A DNA stretch of 6,588 nucleotides from Lysobacterales bacterium (GTDB lineage: Bacteria; Pseudomonadota; Gammaproteobacteria; Xanthomonadales; Marinicellaceae): contig JALWML010000146.1 of assembly GCA_027083915.1 (NCBI GenBank), forward strand, positions 1-6,588. Reading direction: 5' to 3'. Below are positions 1 through 6,367 of this stretch, piece after piece. The position numbers and the translations under genes were made by a program. Positions within the stretch are counted from its first letter, which is position 1. The number at the start of each line of letters is the position of its first letter. The notes beneath the pieces were generated by a model that saw nothing but the letters and a program-made list of their open reading frames with translations, had not been told where the DNA came from and ran no database searches.

Positions 1-1
1 T

Positions 2-724
2 TCATTAGGAGCTTTGGATAGGTTGAACTCGAGGGCTATTGAAAATAGATTAAACAGTCCCAGTGGCTCAGGATTGCCTAATTTTACCCCAGGGACGCAA
101 GGGTCTCCAATCATAGGGCCATCTTTAGGAGAAAGGCTAAATGTTAATCTACCAACAGCCACAAGTACTGCATCAAAGTGGGCATTTAGTATTCTTGCTG
201 CTGATTACTTGCTTGATTTAGAATTATCTGCTCTCGAATCAGAAGGTAGGGGAGAGGTGATTTCTACACCACGCGTGGTAACAACAAATCAGAAACAAGC
301 AAAAATTAAACAAGGTGTACAAATACCGTATGAACAAGCAACTTCGAGTGGAGCTACGTCAATCGTGTTCAGAGAAGCTGTTCTTTCATTGGAGGTAACA
401 CCGTTAATAACTCCCGATGATCGTGTTGATTTAACTTTAAAAATTAATAACGACACAATTGGTGAAAATGTTCCAACTTCATTGGGTGGTTCGATTCCAA
501 CAATTGATACAAGACAAATTGAAACTAGAGTTTTGGTTGATAATGGTCAAACAATTGTTTTAGGGGGAATTTATGAGCAAGTTAAGAGAACAGATAGATC
601 AAAGGTGCCTGTATTGGGCGATATACCAGGACTAGGGGCTTTGTTTAGAAATAAAGCTGTTCAAAATGATAAAGCCGAGTTACTCATATTTGTAACACCA
701 ACAATAATTAAAGAGAGTTTATAA
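2..724 (+). CDS. pilQ: Type IV pilus secretin PilQ, C-terminal part (5' end outside window)
   Basis: This is the C-terminal 240 residues of an outer-membrane secretin, the multimeric pore through which the type IV pilus leaves the cell. The frame is open from the left edge, so the gene starts upstream and no start codon should be assigned here. After a Ser/Gly/Pro/Asn-rich stretch comes the secretin core: LDLELSALESEGRGEV, then STPRVVT, IPYEQATSSGATS, LSLEVTPLITPDDR, VLVDNGQTIVLGGI (530-571) and the secretin signature VPVLGDIPGLG (605-637), ending with ELLIFVTPTII. The order and wording match PilQ better than GspD or MshL as I recall these families. The stop is TAA at 722-724. The next gene follows in the same direction within 34 bases with no terminator between, so the two are probably in one operon. 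In many gammaproteobacteria pilQ is followed by aroK; here it is not. Confidence 0.93.
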   Translation, partial: SLGALDRLNSRAIENRLNSPSGSGLPNFTPGTQGSPIIGPSLGERLNVNLPTATSTASKWAFSILAADYLLDLELSALESEGRGEVISTPRVVTTNQKQAKIKQGVQIPYEQATSSGATSIVFREAVLSLEVTPLITPDDRVDLTLKINNDTIGENVPTSLGGSIPTIDTRQIETRVLVDNGQTIVLGGIYEQVKRTDRSKVPVLGDIPGLGALFRNKAVQNDKAELLIFVTPTIIKESL

Positions 725-758
725 AGTGATCACTAATAATTTAAATATTCTTAAAGCT

Positions 759-3533
759 ATGAAAAGACAAATAACAATCGTTTCAATTCTCCTCACGGTA
801 TTTATGCTCACTTCCTGCGGAGGAAGTGGCGGTGGAGCAACAGGAGGACCTGGCACGCCATCGAACCCTCCTGCTAATGGGTTAATTTTGACACTAAATC
901 CAGTGGTTTCTACTTTACCAGCAAATACTCTAGGTTTTCCGATTTTTGTAGGCTCGCCATTTTTTACTCAATTGAATGTGAAAGTCACTTTTCCCAATGG
1001 AAATGTTGCACCAGATGGGACCGTTGTAAATTTAACTACTAGCAATGTCGATATTGGATTCTTATCCGTTCCAGATGATCCTGATACTGAAGATGTTAAT
1101 GAATTCGCAACTGGCTGGATTACTCAAAATGATGAAACTGTTGGTGGTATTGCAACATTTTTCTTACATACTGGAGCGACACCTGGTGTTGTCAGCTATA
1201 CAGCATCAGCATCACTAGAAGGAAAAACTTATTCAGGCACATTAAGATTTACTGTTACAGAAGGTCCTGACCCAACAGTTAGACAGATAGAAGGTGTAAG
1301 TAGTCGTAGCTCTTTACCAGTGAACATAAATAATACTGAGCACTTTAATGGAACTCCATTTATGACAGAAGTGGATGTACAAATAAGAGATGTTTTTGGC
1401 AATTTAACCAATCCAGCAGTCAATGAGAGTGTTGGTAGGCCAATTGCTACAATTTCAATAAGCCCAGCTAGTTCTATGTATTTTACCGTCAATGACGATT
1501 TAACAACTCCAGATGTTAATGAATTTATAGCACCTCAGCAGACGCAAGGATTTATTGAAATAACTAATGGTCATGGCAACCTGTTTCTATGGTCAAAGGA
1601 CATACCTGGTAGCGTTACAGTGAGTATTTCTGCAATTGAAGCGGGTTCAGGGCGAGAATTGTCTACTTCTATAATAGTAGATGTTGTAGATGGTGGAAGT
1701 AATTCTGCTTTACCTTCCAGCATATCATTTTTAGATTCAAATAAAGCCTTATACGTTAATGGTTCGGGTGGCGCGACAAGTCAAAATGTGAGTGTTTCAC
1801 TGAAAGGTGGGAACTTACCGGTCAATGATCCACAAGTAAACAATGTTAGGTTATTTATCGCTACAGATAGCCCCAACTCAGGAGAAAAACTAACAGGTAT
1901 TAATGTCTTTGGTTCTAGTGTACAAGGTAATTCGATTAATGTGGCAACAACCAATGGTGTAGCGACAGCCGCTGTTCAATCTGGAACTAATCAAAACACT
2001 ATTATTGTTACTGCGACAACAGATAAAGCAGATAACAATGTTGATAATGGTATTCAAGATGCTCTAACAACAATTACTCAGTACATTGTCAGTGATGGAA
2101 GGTTATGGGCTTTAGAATTGACTACTCCAGCTTTAGACGCACTAACTGTCAATGGTCCACAAACATTTGATGATGAAGGAAACCCAATACTTGATGATAC
2201 TGGTTTCCCTGTTTTAGAATATCAAGATGGTAGTTATAGTCTAATCGTTAGTGCTATCGGAACTGACAAAGGTGGAAACCCAGCGTTACCACAAACGGTT
2301 CAATTTGGTATGATTAATTCTCCTATCTCTGGTTATCCTTCTAGTGGTGCGGGTACTTTTGTCCATTCTGCAACAGATGGTGACCCTCAAGAAGGTGGAT
2401 CCAGTTTTTCTTCAAACAGTGGTTCATTTATAACGGCGGCAGGAGGTGTACAGCCAAATGATACATTGGTTGTATTCGGTGAAGAGTCATTAGGTAATGA
2501 AGATTTAGAGTCAGCAGTAACTGTTTCCAGTGTAAATTCACAAAGTAATTTAACGATATTAGAGCGTTTTAACAGAAATGATGAATCAGGTTCAGTTAAT
2601 AATGACTTTGGAATTTTACCTTACGCTATTGGTAGGGCTGTTGATGGAAATATTGAAGCCACTGCAGTGCTTAATGAAAATGGACTAGCAACAACACGTT
2701 TAAACTATCCAGTATCTCAATTAGGGAGAATCGCAGCTGTTTTTGTTAAAGGACAAGGTCCAGTGACGAATGGAGTTGTTAAGTCTATAACAGATGTTGA
2801 GTTAACAGTATTTCCAGGAGTAGAAGGTTATCAAGGAAATCCTTCAACTTTAATCGTATCACCCTCTGTTATTCCTGCCAATAGATCTGTAAGTTTTACG
2901 GTTTGTTTGGCGGACTCTGCGAGAAATCCTTTGTCAGGAAGATATGTTAGCTTTTCATACACTGGAGTAGGGTCAGGGACTATAGATGGGCAACTAAACT
3001 CTGGAATAATTGCCAATGCCACTGGCTCAGACGGATGTACAACAACTACAGCATCAACAACTGGAGTTTTAAATACTAATGGAGATTCTGGTTTTACCTT
3101 TAATTCAGGGACATTGACATGTGAAAATGATAATAATAATTCTTCAATTTGTCTAGAGGTTTCTGCATCTTCCGGTGGTGTACTTAATGCAAACCCTTCA
3201 GCTTTTTATGGTAGAGGTAATGTACCTATTGTCTTAACTTTGTATGATGGTTCTGGAAATTTAGTTGAAGGAGCGGCTATTCAAGGATCATGTGACTTGG
3301 TAGCTGGTGGAATACTTTCAATCATATCAGGTCCATCCGTAACTGATGCCAATGGACAATCTGCGGTAACAGTTACGGTAGGGTTAGATGCTCCTAATGC
3401 AGGTTTAAGTGGCTCATGTACTTTTGAAACGTCCGATGGAACTATAAGTACTGTAGTTAACTTTGCAGGAGGAGACGCTTGTTTAATAAGTGGTGCGAGT
3501 CCTATTCCGCCCGTTGGTGCATGTCCTCCATAA
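759..3533 (+). CDS. Large Ig-like repeat lipoprotein, function unknown
   Basis: A 924-residue exported lipoprotein. The N-terminus is a signal peptide with a KR n-region, a hydrophobic core and a lipobox LTSC at residues 17-20, followed by a Gly/Ser/Pro-rich linker. The rest is low in charge, rich in Thr/Ser/Val/Asn/Gly and built of beta-sandwich-like repeats. Two related N-terminal domains (about 35-170 and 175-310) each carry DVNEF (112-116 and 252-256). Less clear repeats follow. Two Big_1/invasin-like domains end it (about 697-905), the last with LTLYDGSGN and TDANGQ. Apart from the lipobox Cys there is no cysteine until residue 716, then eight (716, 760, 788, 798, 845, 887, 908, 922). 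I chose ATG 759 because it gives a typical 19-residue signal peptide. A GTG at 726 has a better ribosome site (GAGAG at 713-717) and would add 11 residues. Tandem TAA stops end the gene. Its place after pilQ suggests a pilus-linked or surface/adhesion role, but this is inference. Confidence 0.88.
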   Translation: MKRQITIVSILLTVFMLTSCGGSGGGATGGPGTPSNPPANGLILTLNPVVSTLPANTLGFPIFVGSPFFTQLNVKVTFPNGNVAPDGTVVNLTTSNVDIGFLSVPDDPDTEDVNEFATGWITQNDETVGGIATFFLHTGATPGVVSYTASASLEGKTYSGTLRFTVTEGPDPTVRQIEGVSSRSSLPVNINNTEHFNGTPFMTEVDVQIRDVFGNLTNPAVNESVGRPIATISISPASSMYFTVNDDLTTPDVNEFIAPQQTQGFIEITNGHGNLFLWSKDIPGSVTVSISAIEAGSGRELSTSIIVDVVDGGSNSALPSSISFLDSNKALYVNGSGGATSQNVSVSLKGGNLPVNDPQVNNVRLFIATDSPNSGEKLTGINVFGSSVQGNSINVATTNGVATAAVQSGTNQNTIIVTATTDKADNNVDNGIQDALTTITQYIVSDGRLWALELTTPALDALTVNGPQTFDDEGNPILDDTGFPVLEYQDGSYSLIVSAIGTDKGGNPALPQTVQFGMINSPISGYPSSGAGTFVHSATDGDPQEGGSSFSSNSGSFITAAGGVQPNDTLVVFGEESLGNEDLESAVTVSSVNSQSNLTILERFNRNDESGSVNNDFGILPYAIGRAVDGNIEATAVLNENGLATTRLNYPVSQLGRIAAVFVKGQGPVTNGVVKSITDVELTVFPGVEGYQGNPSTLIVSPSVIPANRSVSFTVCLADSARNPLSGRYVSFSYTGVGSGTIDGQLNSGIIANATGSDGCTTTTASTTGVLNTNGDSGFTFNSGTLTCENDNNNSSICLEVSASSGGVLNANPSAFYGRGNVPIVLTLYDGSGNLVEGAAIQGSCDLVAGGILSIISGPSVTDANGQSAVTVTVGLDAPNAGLSGSCTFETSDGTISTVVNFAGGDACLISGASPIPPVGACPP

Positions 3534-3549
3534 TAAAATTTTAATGAAT

Positions 3550-3585
3550 AAAAAAAATGCAAACTTTATAGTTTGCATTTTTTTT
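3550..3585 (+). terminator. Rho-independent terminator after the pilQ-lipoprotein operon
   Basis: A perfect 9-bp stem, ATGCAAACT (3557-3565) and AGTTTGCAT (3570-3578), with a TTAT loop, is followed by an unbroken run of eight T (3578-3585). The stem is preceded by an A run (3550-3557) that can pair with the T run. It lies 16 bases after the lipoprotein stop and separates this operon from oxyR. Because of the A run it could also work on the other strand, but no gene converges here. Confidence 0.9.
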
Positions 3586-3602
3586 GCCTATTAAAATGTG
3601 AT

Positions 3603-3639
3603 TAAACATGTTATGGTTGTTTTTGATATAAATAGTGAT
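3603..3639 (+). promoter_or_regulatory. Possible sigma-70 promoter for oxyR and the permease
   Basis: In the 60 bases between the terminator and oxyR, TATAAA (3627-3632) is a good -10 candidate. TAAACA (3603-3608), 18 bases upstream, is a weak -35 (4 of 6 consensus bases). Transcription would start near 3639, leaving a leader of only about 7 bases. The 8-base palindrome AACATGTT (3605-3612) overlaps the -35. In such AT-rich DNA this remains a candidate only. Confidence 0.35.
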
Positions 3640-3645
3640 TGAGAC

Positions 3646-4533
3646 ATGAATTACCCAACAATAAAACAATTAAGGTATTATATTGCTTTAGTAGAAAAAA
3701 ACCATTTTGGGCAAGCAGCTAGCAGTTGTTTTGTTTCGCAATCTGCTTTTTCAGTTGCGATTAAGGAACTTGAAACCACACTTAATGGTCAGTTGGTTGA
3801 TAGAACGAATAAATCGGTAACGGTTACTTCATTGGGTAGAGAAGTGTATTCCCAAGCCAAGATAGTAATGACTGAATTGTCTGAGTTGGTTAATATTTCT
3901 CAAGGAAATAAGGAGCCGCTCTCTAGCAAACTGTCCTTGGGTATTATTCCAACTATTGCACCTTTCTTATTGTCACAATTTATTTTCAAGTTACAAGATA
4001 CTCACAAAGACTTAGAGTTATATCTAAATGAAGATATAACTCAAAATTTGTATAACAAATTAATTAGGGGTGACTTGGATGTTTTGTTAATTGCTTTACC
4101 TTATGCGCTCAAAAATGTTGAGACCTTTAGCCTATTTAGAGATAAATTTTATTTAACTTATAGTCCAGCTAGTAAGTGGATTGAGAAAAAGGGGAAAAGT
4201 ATAAGAGTAACAGATGATAGCATATTGTTATTAGAAGATGGACATTGTATGCGAGATCATACACTAAGCGCTTGTAAGATTAAAAATCAAAATAAAATAA
4301 GCCACTACAGTGCTAGCAGTATATTGACTTTAATTGAAATGGTTAAAATTGATGTAGGCGTAACTTATTTACCAGAAATGTCTCTTGATTCAGTCATGTT
4401 AAAGAACACAAATTTGATGACTCAAGAGGTAGAAAATGGCTACAGAGATATTGGTTTGGTATGGAGAAAAGGAAGTTCTCGATCAAAAGAGTTTGAGTTG
4501 CTAGGTCAATTTATTAAGAGTAATGTTTTATAG
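3646..4533 (+). CDS. oxyR: LysR-family peroxide-sensing regulator OxyR
   Basis: A 295-residue LysR-type regulator, close to the usual length (E. coli OxyR is 305). The N-terminal winged helix-turn-helix lies at about 4-62 (HFGQAASSCFVSQSAFSVAI). The substrate/redox domain starts at about 95 with LGIIPTIAPFLLS, matching the LIPTVGPYLLP segment of E. coli OxyR including the active-site Thr. The decisive motif is LLLEDGHCMRDHTLSAC (195-210). C201 and C210 have the same 9-residue spacing as the peroxidatic and resolving cysteines C199 and C208 of E. coli, and the flanking His (200) and Arg (203) are kept. It should therefore sense H2O2 by an intramolecular disulfide. The C-terminus has the family GLVWRKGS segment. 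The start ATG 3646 has only a weak GAG two bases upstream; the alignment supports it. The stop TAG overlaps the next gene's GTG. Which targets it controls here cannot be seen. Confidence 0.92.
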   Translation: MNYPTIKQLRYYIALVEKNHFGQAASSCFVSQSAFSVAIKELETTLNGQLVDRTNKSVTVTSLGREVYSQAKIVMTELSELVNISQGNKEPLSSKLSLGIIPTIAPFLLSQFIFKLQDTHKDLELYLNEDITQNLYNKLIRGDLDVLLIALPYALKNVETFSLFRDKFYLTYSPASKWIEKKGKSIRVTDDSILLLEDGHCMRDHTLSACKIKNQNKISHYSASSILTLIEMVKIDVGVTYLPEMSLDSVMLKNTNLMTQEVENGYRDIGLVWRKGSSRSKEFELLGQFIKSNVL

Positions 4534-5456
4534 TGGGTTTAGGTGAAGTCTTATCTTTGCTCTGTGCCTTTTTATGGGCAATTGCGGTCATATATTACAA
4601 AAAAGCAGGGGATCATTTTAATGCCTATGAGATGAACCATTTCAAGTCAGTTTTTGTGTTCGCACTAATGATTCCCACTGTAATTATAGCAGATCAGTGC
4701 TTTATAGATGTACAAAATTTCACGTACGTTCATTTTTATGGTTTTTCACTGCCAAATATTGGGTTGCCACAGCTATTAGTTATCTTGAGTAGTGGATTTG
4801 TGGGAATCATGCTTGCTGATATGTTTTACCTGCGTGCATTGCAATTAATCGGAGCAAGCTTAACAGGTATTACAGGCAGCTTATACAGTCCTTTTGTTGT
4901 AGGGTTCTCTTTGTTATTTTTAGGGGAGTCATTAAACCTTTGGCAATATATTGGTATGATTATGGTTTTATCTGGAGTTATTCTTGTTGGCTATAGAAAA
5001 AAATCACTTGATATAAAACACCCGCCGCTAAAAGGTTTTGTTTATGCTGTGCTTGCCGTGTTATTTACGGCATTAGGTATTGTTATGATTAAACCAATCA
5101 GTAGCGAAGTTCCATTTTTTTGGCTAATATTGATAAGGTCTTTTGGTGGTATGTTAGCAATGATGGTGTATGGTTTGGTTTTAAAAAAATCATTGGCAAT
5201 CTTTCATATTGTAAAAAAGACAGGGGGTAAGTGGCTAATAGTGGGTGCTTTTATTGGGCAATATGTATCAATGATGGTGTGGGTTGCCGGTTATAAATAT
5301 ACCAGTGCCTCTATTGCTTCAATTTTAAATGAAACAGCATCTATTTTTATTCTCTTGTTATCATGGTTAATGTTAGGCGAAAAAATAAATTCAAGAAAGA
5401 TTGTCGGTATTTGTATAACATTGACTGGTGTTGTCTTTGTTTTGTTGTTAGATTAA
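4533..5456 (+). CDS. EamA/DMT-family inner-membrane permease
   Basis: A 307-residue, very hydrophobic protein with about ten predicted membrane segments in two homologous halves (about 4-154 and 168-306), the classic arrangement of two EamA domains in the drug/metabolite transporter superfamily. Each half ends with the family's Gly-Glu turn (LFLGE at 128-132, LMLGE at 279-283) followed by a final helix. N-terminal LLCAFLWAIAVIYYKKA is typical of helix 1. Members export or import amino acids, nucleosides or other small metabolites; the substrate cannot be told from sequence. The GTG start shares its first base with the oxyR stop (TAG at 4531-4533), and AAGAG at 4515-4519 is a distant ribosome site inside oxyR, so translation is probably coupled to oxyR. 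It may therefore be part of a redox-related response, which is inference. Its stop lies 10 bases from that of the convergent fnr. Confidence 0.88.
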   Translation: MGLGEVLSLLCAFLWAIAVIYYKKAGDHFNAYEMNHFKSVFVFALMIPTVIIADQCFIDVQNFTYVHFYGFSLPNIGLPQLLVILSSGFVGIMLADMFYLRALQLIGASLTGITGSLYSPFVVGFSLLFLGESLNLWQYIGMIMVLSGVILVGYRKKSLDIKHPPLKGFVYAVLAVLFTALGIVMIKPISSEVPFFWLILIRSFGGMLAMMVYGLVLKKSLAIFHIVKKTGGKWLIVGAFIGQYVSMMVWVAGYKYTSASIASILNETASIFILLLSWLMLGEKINSRKIVGICITLTGVVFVLLLD

Positions 5457-5473
5457 AAGGTTCTGTTTAATCT
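5450..5473. terminator. Possible weak bidirectional hairpin between permease and fnr
   Basis: An 8-bp inverted repeat, AGATTAAA (5450-5457) and TTTAATCT (5466-5473), with an 8-base loop covers both stop codons of the convergent genes. The stem is AT-rich and no T run follows on either strand, so termination here would be weak at best. No better terminator is visible in the 10-base gap. Confidence 0.3.
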
Positions 5474-6210
5474 TGTGTGGTGATAAGTTGTGCAATCGTC
5501 TTAAGTTGTTGTTTGTTAACAATGGTGAGTATGTGTTTTTTGTAGTTAACAGCACCAAGTTTTTGTAGTTTTTTAAAAATACGACTTAAGGTTTCTTCTG
5601 CCATACCAAGATAGTTTGCGATGTCACGTTGGGAAATAGGAAGATAAAACTCTTTTTCCGAGTAACCTCTGTTTTTAAAACGTTGAGAAATATTGTAAAT
5701 AAACAGGGCAAGTTTGGCTGTACTACCTAAATCTATGTATGTTTTTTTATTGGAGTATATTTCTTTACTCATGATTTTGAGAAGATTTCTCTGGATAATT
5801 GGAAAATCTTCGGATACATCTAATAGTTGATTAAATGGAATTTTACAATAAGAACTGGTTGTCAGAGCAATAGCGGTTGATTGGTAACACTCAGCATGAA
5901 TGCCATCTAGGCCCATGATTTCTCCAGGAAGAGAAAAGCGAAGAATGCGTTCTTTACCATTTTCATCTAAAGAGCTATTCTTGAACATGCCAGAATGTAC
6001 AATATACAGTGAGTGGAATTCTTCACCATCATTAAAAAGTTGCTGGTTTTTTTCAACAACTTTAGATGTCGTCATAATATTCTCTAGCTCACAAAGCTCA
6101 TTTTTCGATAAGCCAGAGGGCAGACAAATTGCATTGACAGCACATAATTGACAACGAGATTGTACTTTAAAATCTTCTGTAGTTAGATTTGATTGAAATA
6201 AAATAGACAA
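5467..6210 (-). CDS. fnr: FNR/ANR oxygen-sensing transcription regulator
   Basis: A CRP/FNR-family regulator that binds an oxygen-labile 4Fe-4S cluster and, when dimeric, TTGAT-N4-ATCAA sites. Taking TTG at 6208-6210 as start gives 247 residues (E. coli FNR: 250) and puts the cysteines at 20, 23, 29 (CQLCAVNAIC) and 122 (SSYCKIPF), the same numbers as the four E. coli ligands. The cNMP-like beta-roll is at about 45-130. S73 and G85, positions of activating regions 1 and 3, are kept. The dimer helix is at about 140-165, and the recognition helix has EETLSR with Glu206, Ser209 and Arg210 for the FNR-type site. Relative to E. coli, about three residues are missing just before the DNA-binding domain and residue 154 is Asn, not Asp. 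The frame stays open to 6306 with an ATG at 6276, but that extension is hydrophobic and unlike FNR; neither TTG nor ATG has a clear ribosome site. Divergent from ccoN, which it probably activates. Confidence 0.92.
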   Translation of the reverse strand: MSILFQSNLTTEDFKVQSRCQLCAVNAICLPSGLSKNELCELENIMTTSKVVEKNQQLFNDGEEFHSLYIVHSGMFKNSSLDENGKERILRFSLPGEIMGLDGIHAECYQSTAIALTTSSYCKIPFNQLLDVSEDFPIIQRNLLKIMSKEIYSNKKTYIDLGSTAKLALFIYNISQRFKNRGYSEKEFYLPISQRDIANYLGMAEETLSRIFKKLQKLGAVNYKKHILTIVNKQQLKTIAQLITTQD

Positions 6211-6238
6211 TTGATAAGTGTTGTTAGAATTAGGTTTG

Positions 6239-6267
6239 ATTATGCCAAAGTATGGCAGAAGATGTAA
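6239..6267 (-). promoter_or_regulatory. Candidate fnr promoter region with short inverted repeat
   Basis: On the minus strand CATAAT (6244-6239) could be a -10 for fnr, giving a start near 6232 and a leader of about 20 bases to the TTG at 6210. The matching -35 (6267-6262, TTACAT) is poor. An inverted repeat, TGCCA-N5-TGGCA (6243-6257), overlaps the -10 and spacer, where a repressor or activator could bind. All of this depends on fnr starting at 6210. If the gene starts at 6276 these bases are coding. Confidence 0.25.
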
Positions 6268-6292
6268 CAATAACATCAAAAATTCAATAAAA

Positions 6293-6306
6293 TTGATTAA
6301 TATCAA
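6293..6306 (+). promoter_or_regulatory. Perfect FNR/ANR box upstream of ccoN
   Basis: The sequence TTGATTAATATCAA matches the FNR consensus TTGAT-N4-ATCAA in all ten specified bases. Its centre (6299.5) is 41.5 bases upstream of the transcription start expected from the TATAAT at 6329-6334. This is the spacing of class II FNR-activated promoters, in which FNR replaces the -35 contact and touches RNA polymerase. It indicates low-oxygen induction of ccoN by the neighbouring regulator. Confidence 0.88.
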
Positions 6307-6328
6307 TATCCTTATATTAGCATTTGCT

Positions 6329-6341
6329 TATAATAGGCGAG
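6329..6341 (+). promoter_or_regulatory. -10 element and predicted transcription start of ccoN
   Basis: A consensus TATAAT (6329-6334) predicts a start at about 6340-6341, giving a leader of some 27 bases. No recognisable -35 hexamer stands 17 bases upstream; the FNR box ends about there instead, as expected for an activator-dependent promoter. Confidence 0.75.
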
Positions 6342-6355
6342 ATAATCAAAAAAAT

Positions 6356-6361
6356 AGAGGG
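6356..6361 (+). promoter_or_regulatory. Ribosome binding site of ccoN
   Basis: AGAGGG lies six bases before the ATG at 6368. It is the clearest Shine-Dalgarno sequence in the window and fixes the ccoN start. Confidence 0.75.
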
Positions 6362-6367
6362 TAATTA

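Noticed and set aside
1229..1492. Minus-strand open frame inside the lipoprotein gene (also 2831-3022 and 3281-3562)
   Set aside because: All lie opposite a clearly coding, repeat-structured gene, have no recognisable protein features and no ribosome sites; 3281-3562 also runs out of the terminator.
3605..3612. Palindrome AACATGTT before oxyR as an OxyR autoregulatory site
   Set aside because: It is only 8 bases and does not show the spaced ATAG/CTAT pattern of OxyR sites.
5900..6151. Plus-strand open frame of 83 codons opposite fnr
   Set aside because: It mirrors the conserved FNR sensor domain and has no family features.
6190..6240. Extra TTGAT half-sites (around 6211 and 6236) as further FNR boxes
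   Set aside because: None has the matching ATCAA at the right spacing, and such pentamers are common in AT-rich DNA.
6211..6306. N-terminal extension of fnr up to TTG 6306
   Set aside because: The start would lie within the perfect FNR box, and the extra residues do not resemble FNR; treated as leader DNA with some doubt because of the ATG at 6276.
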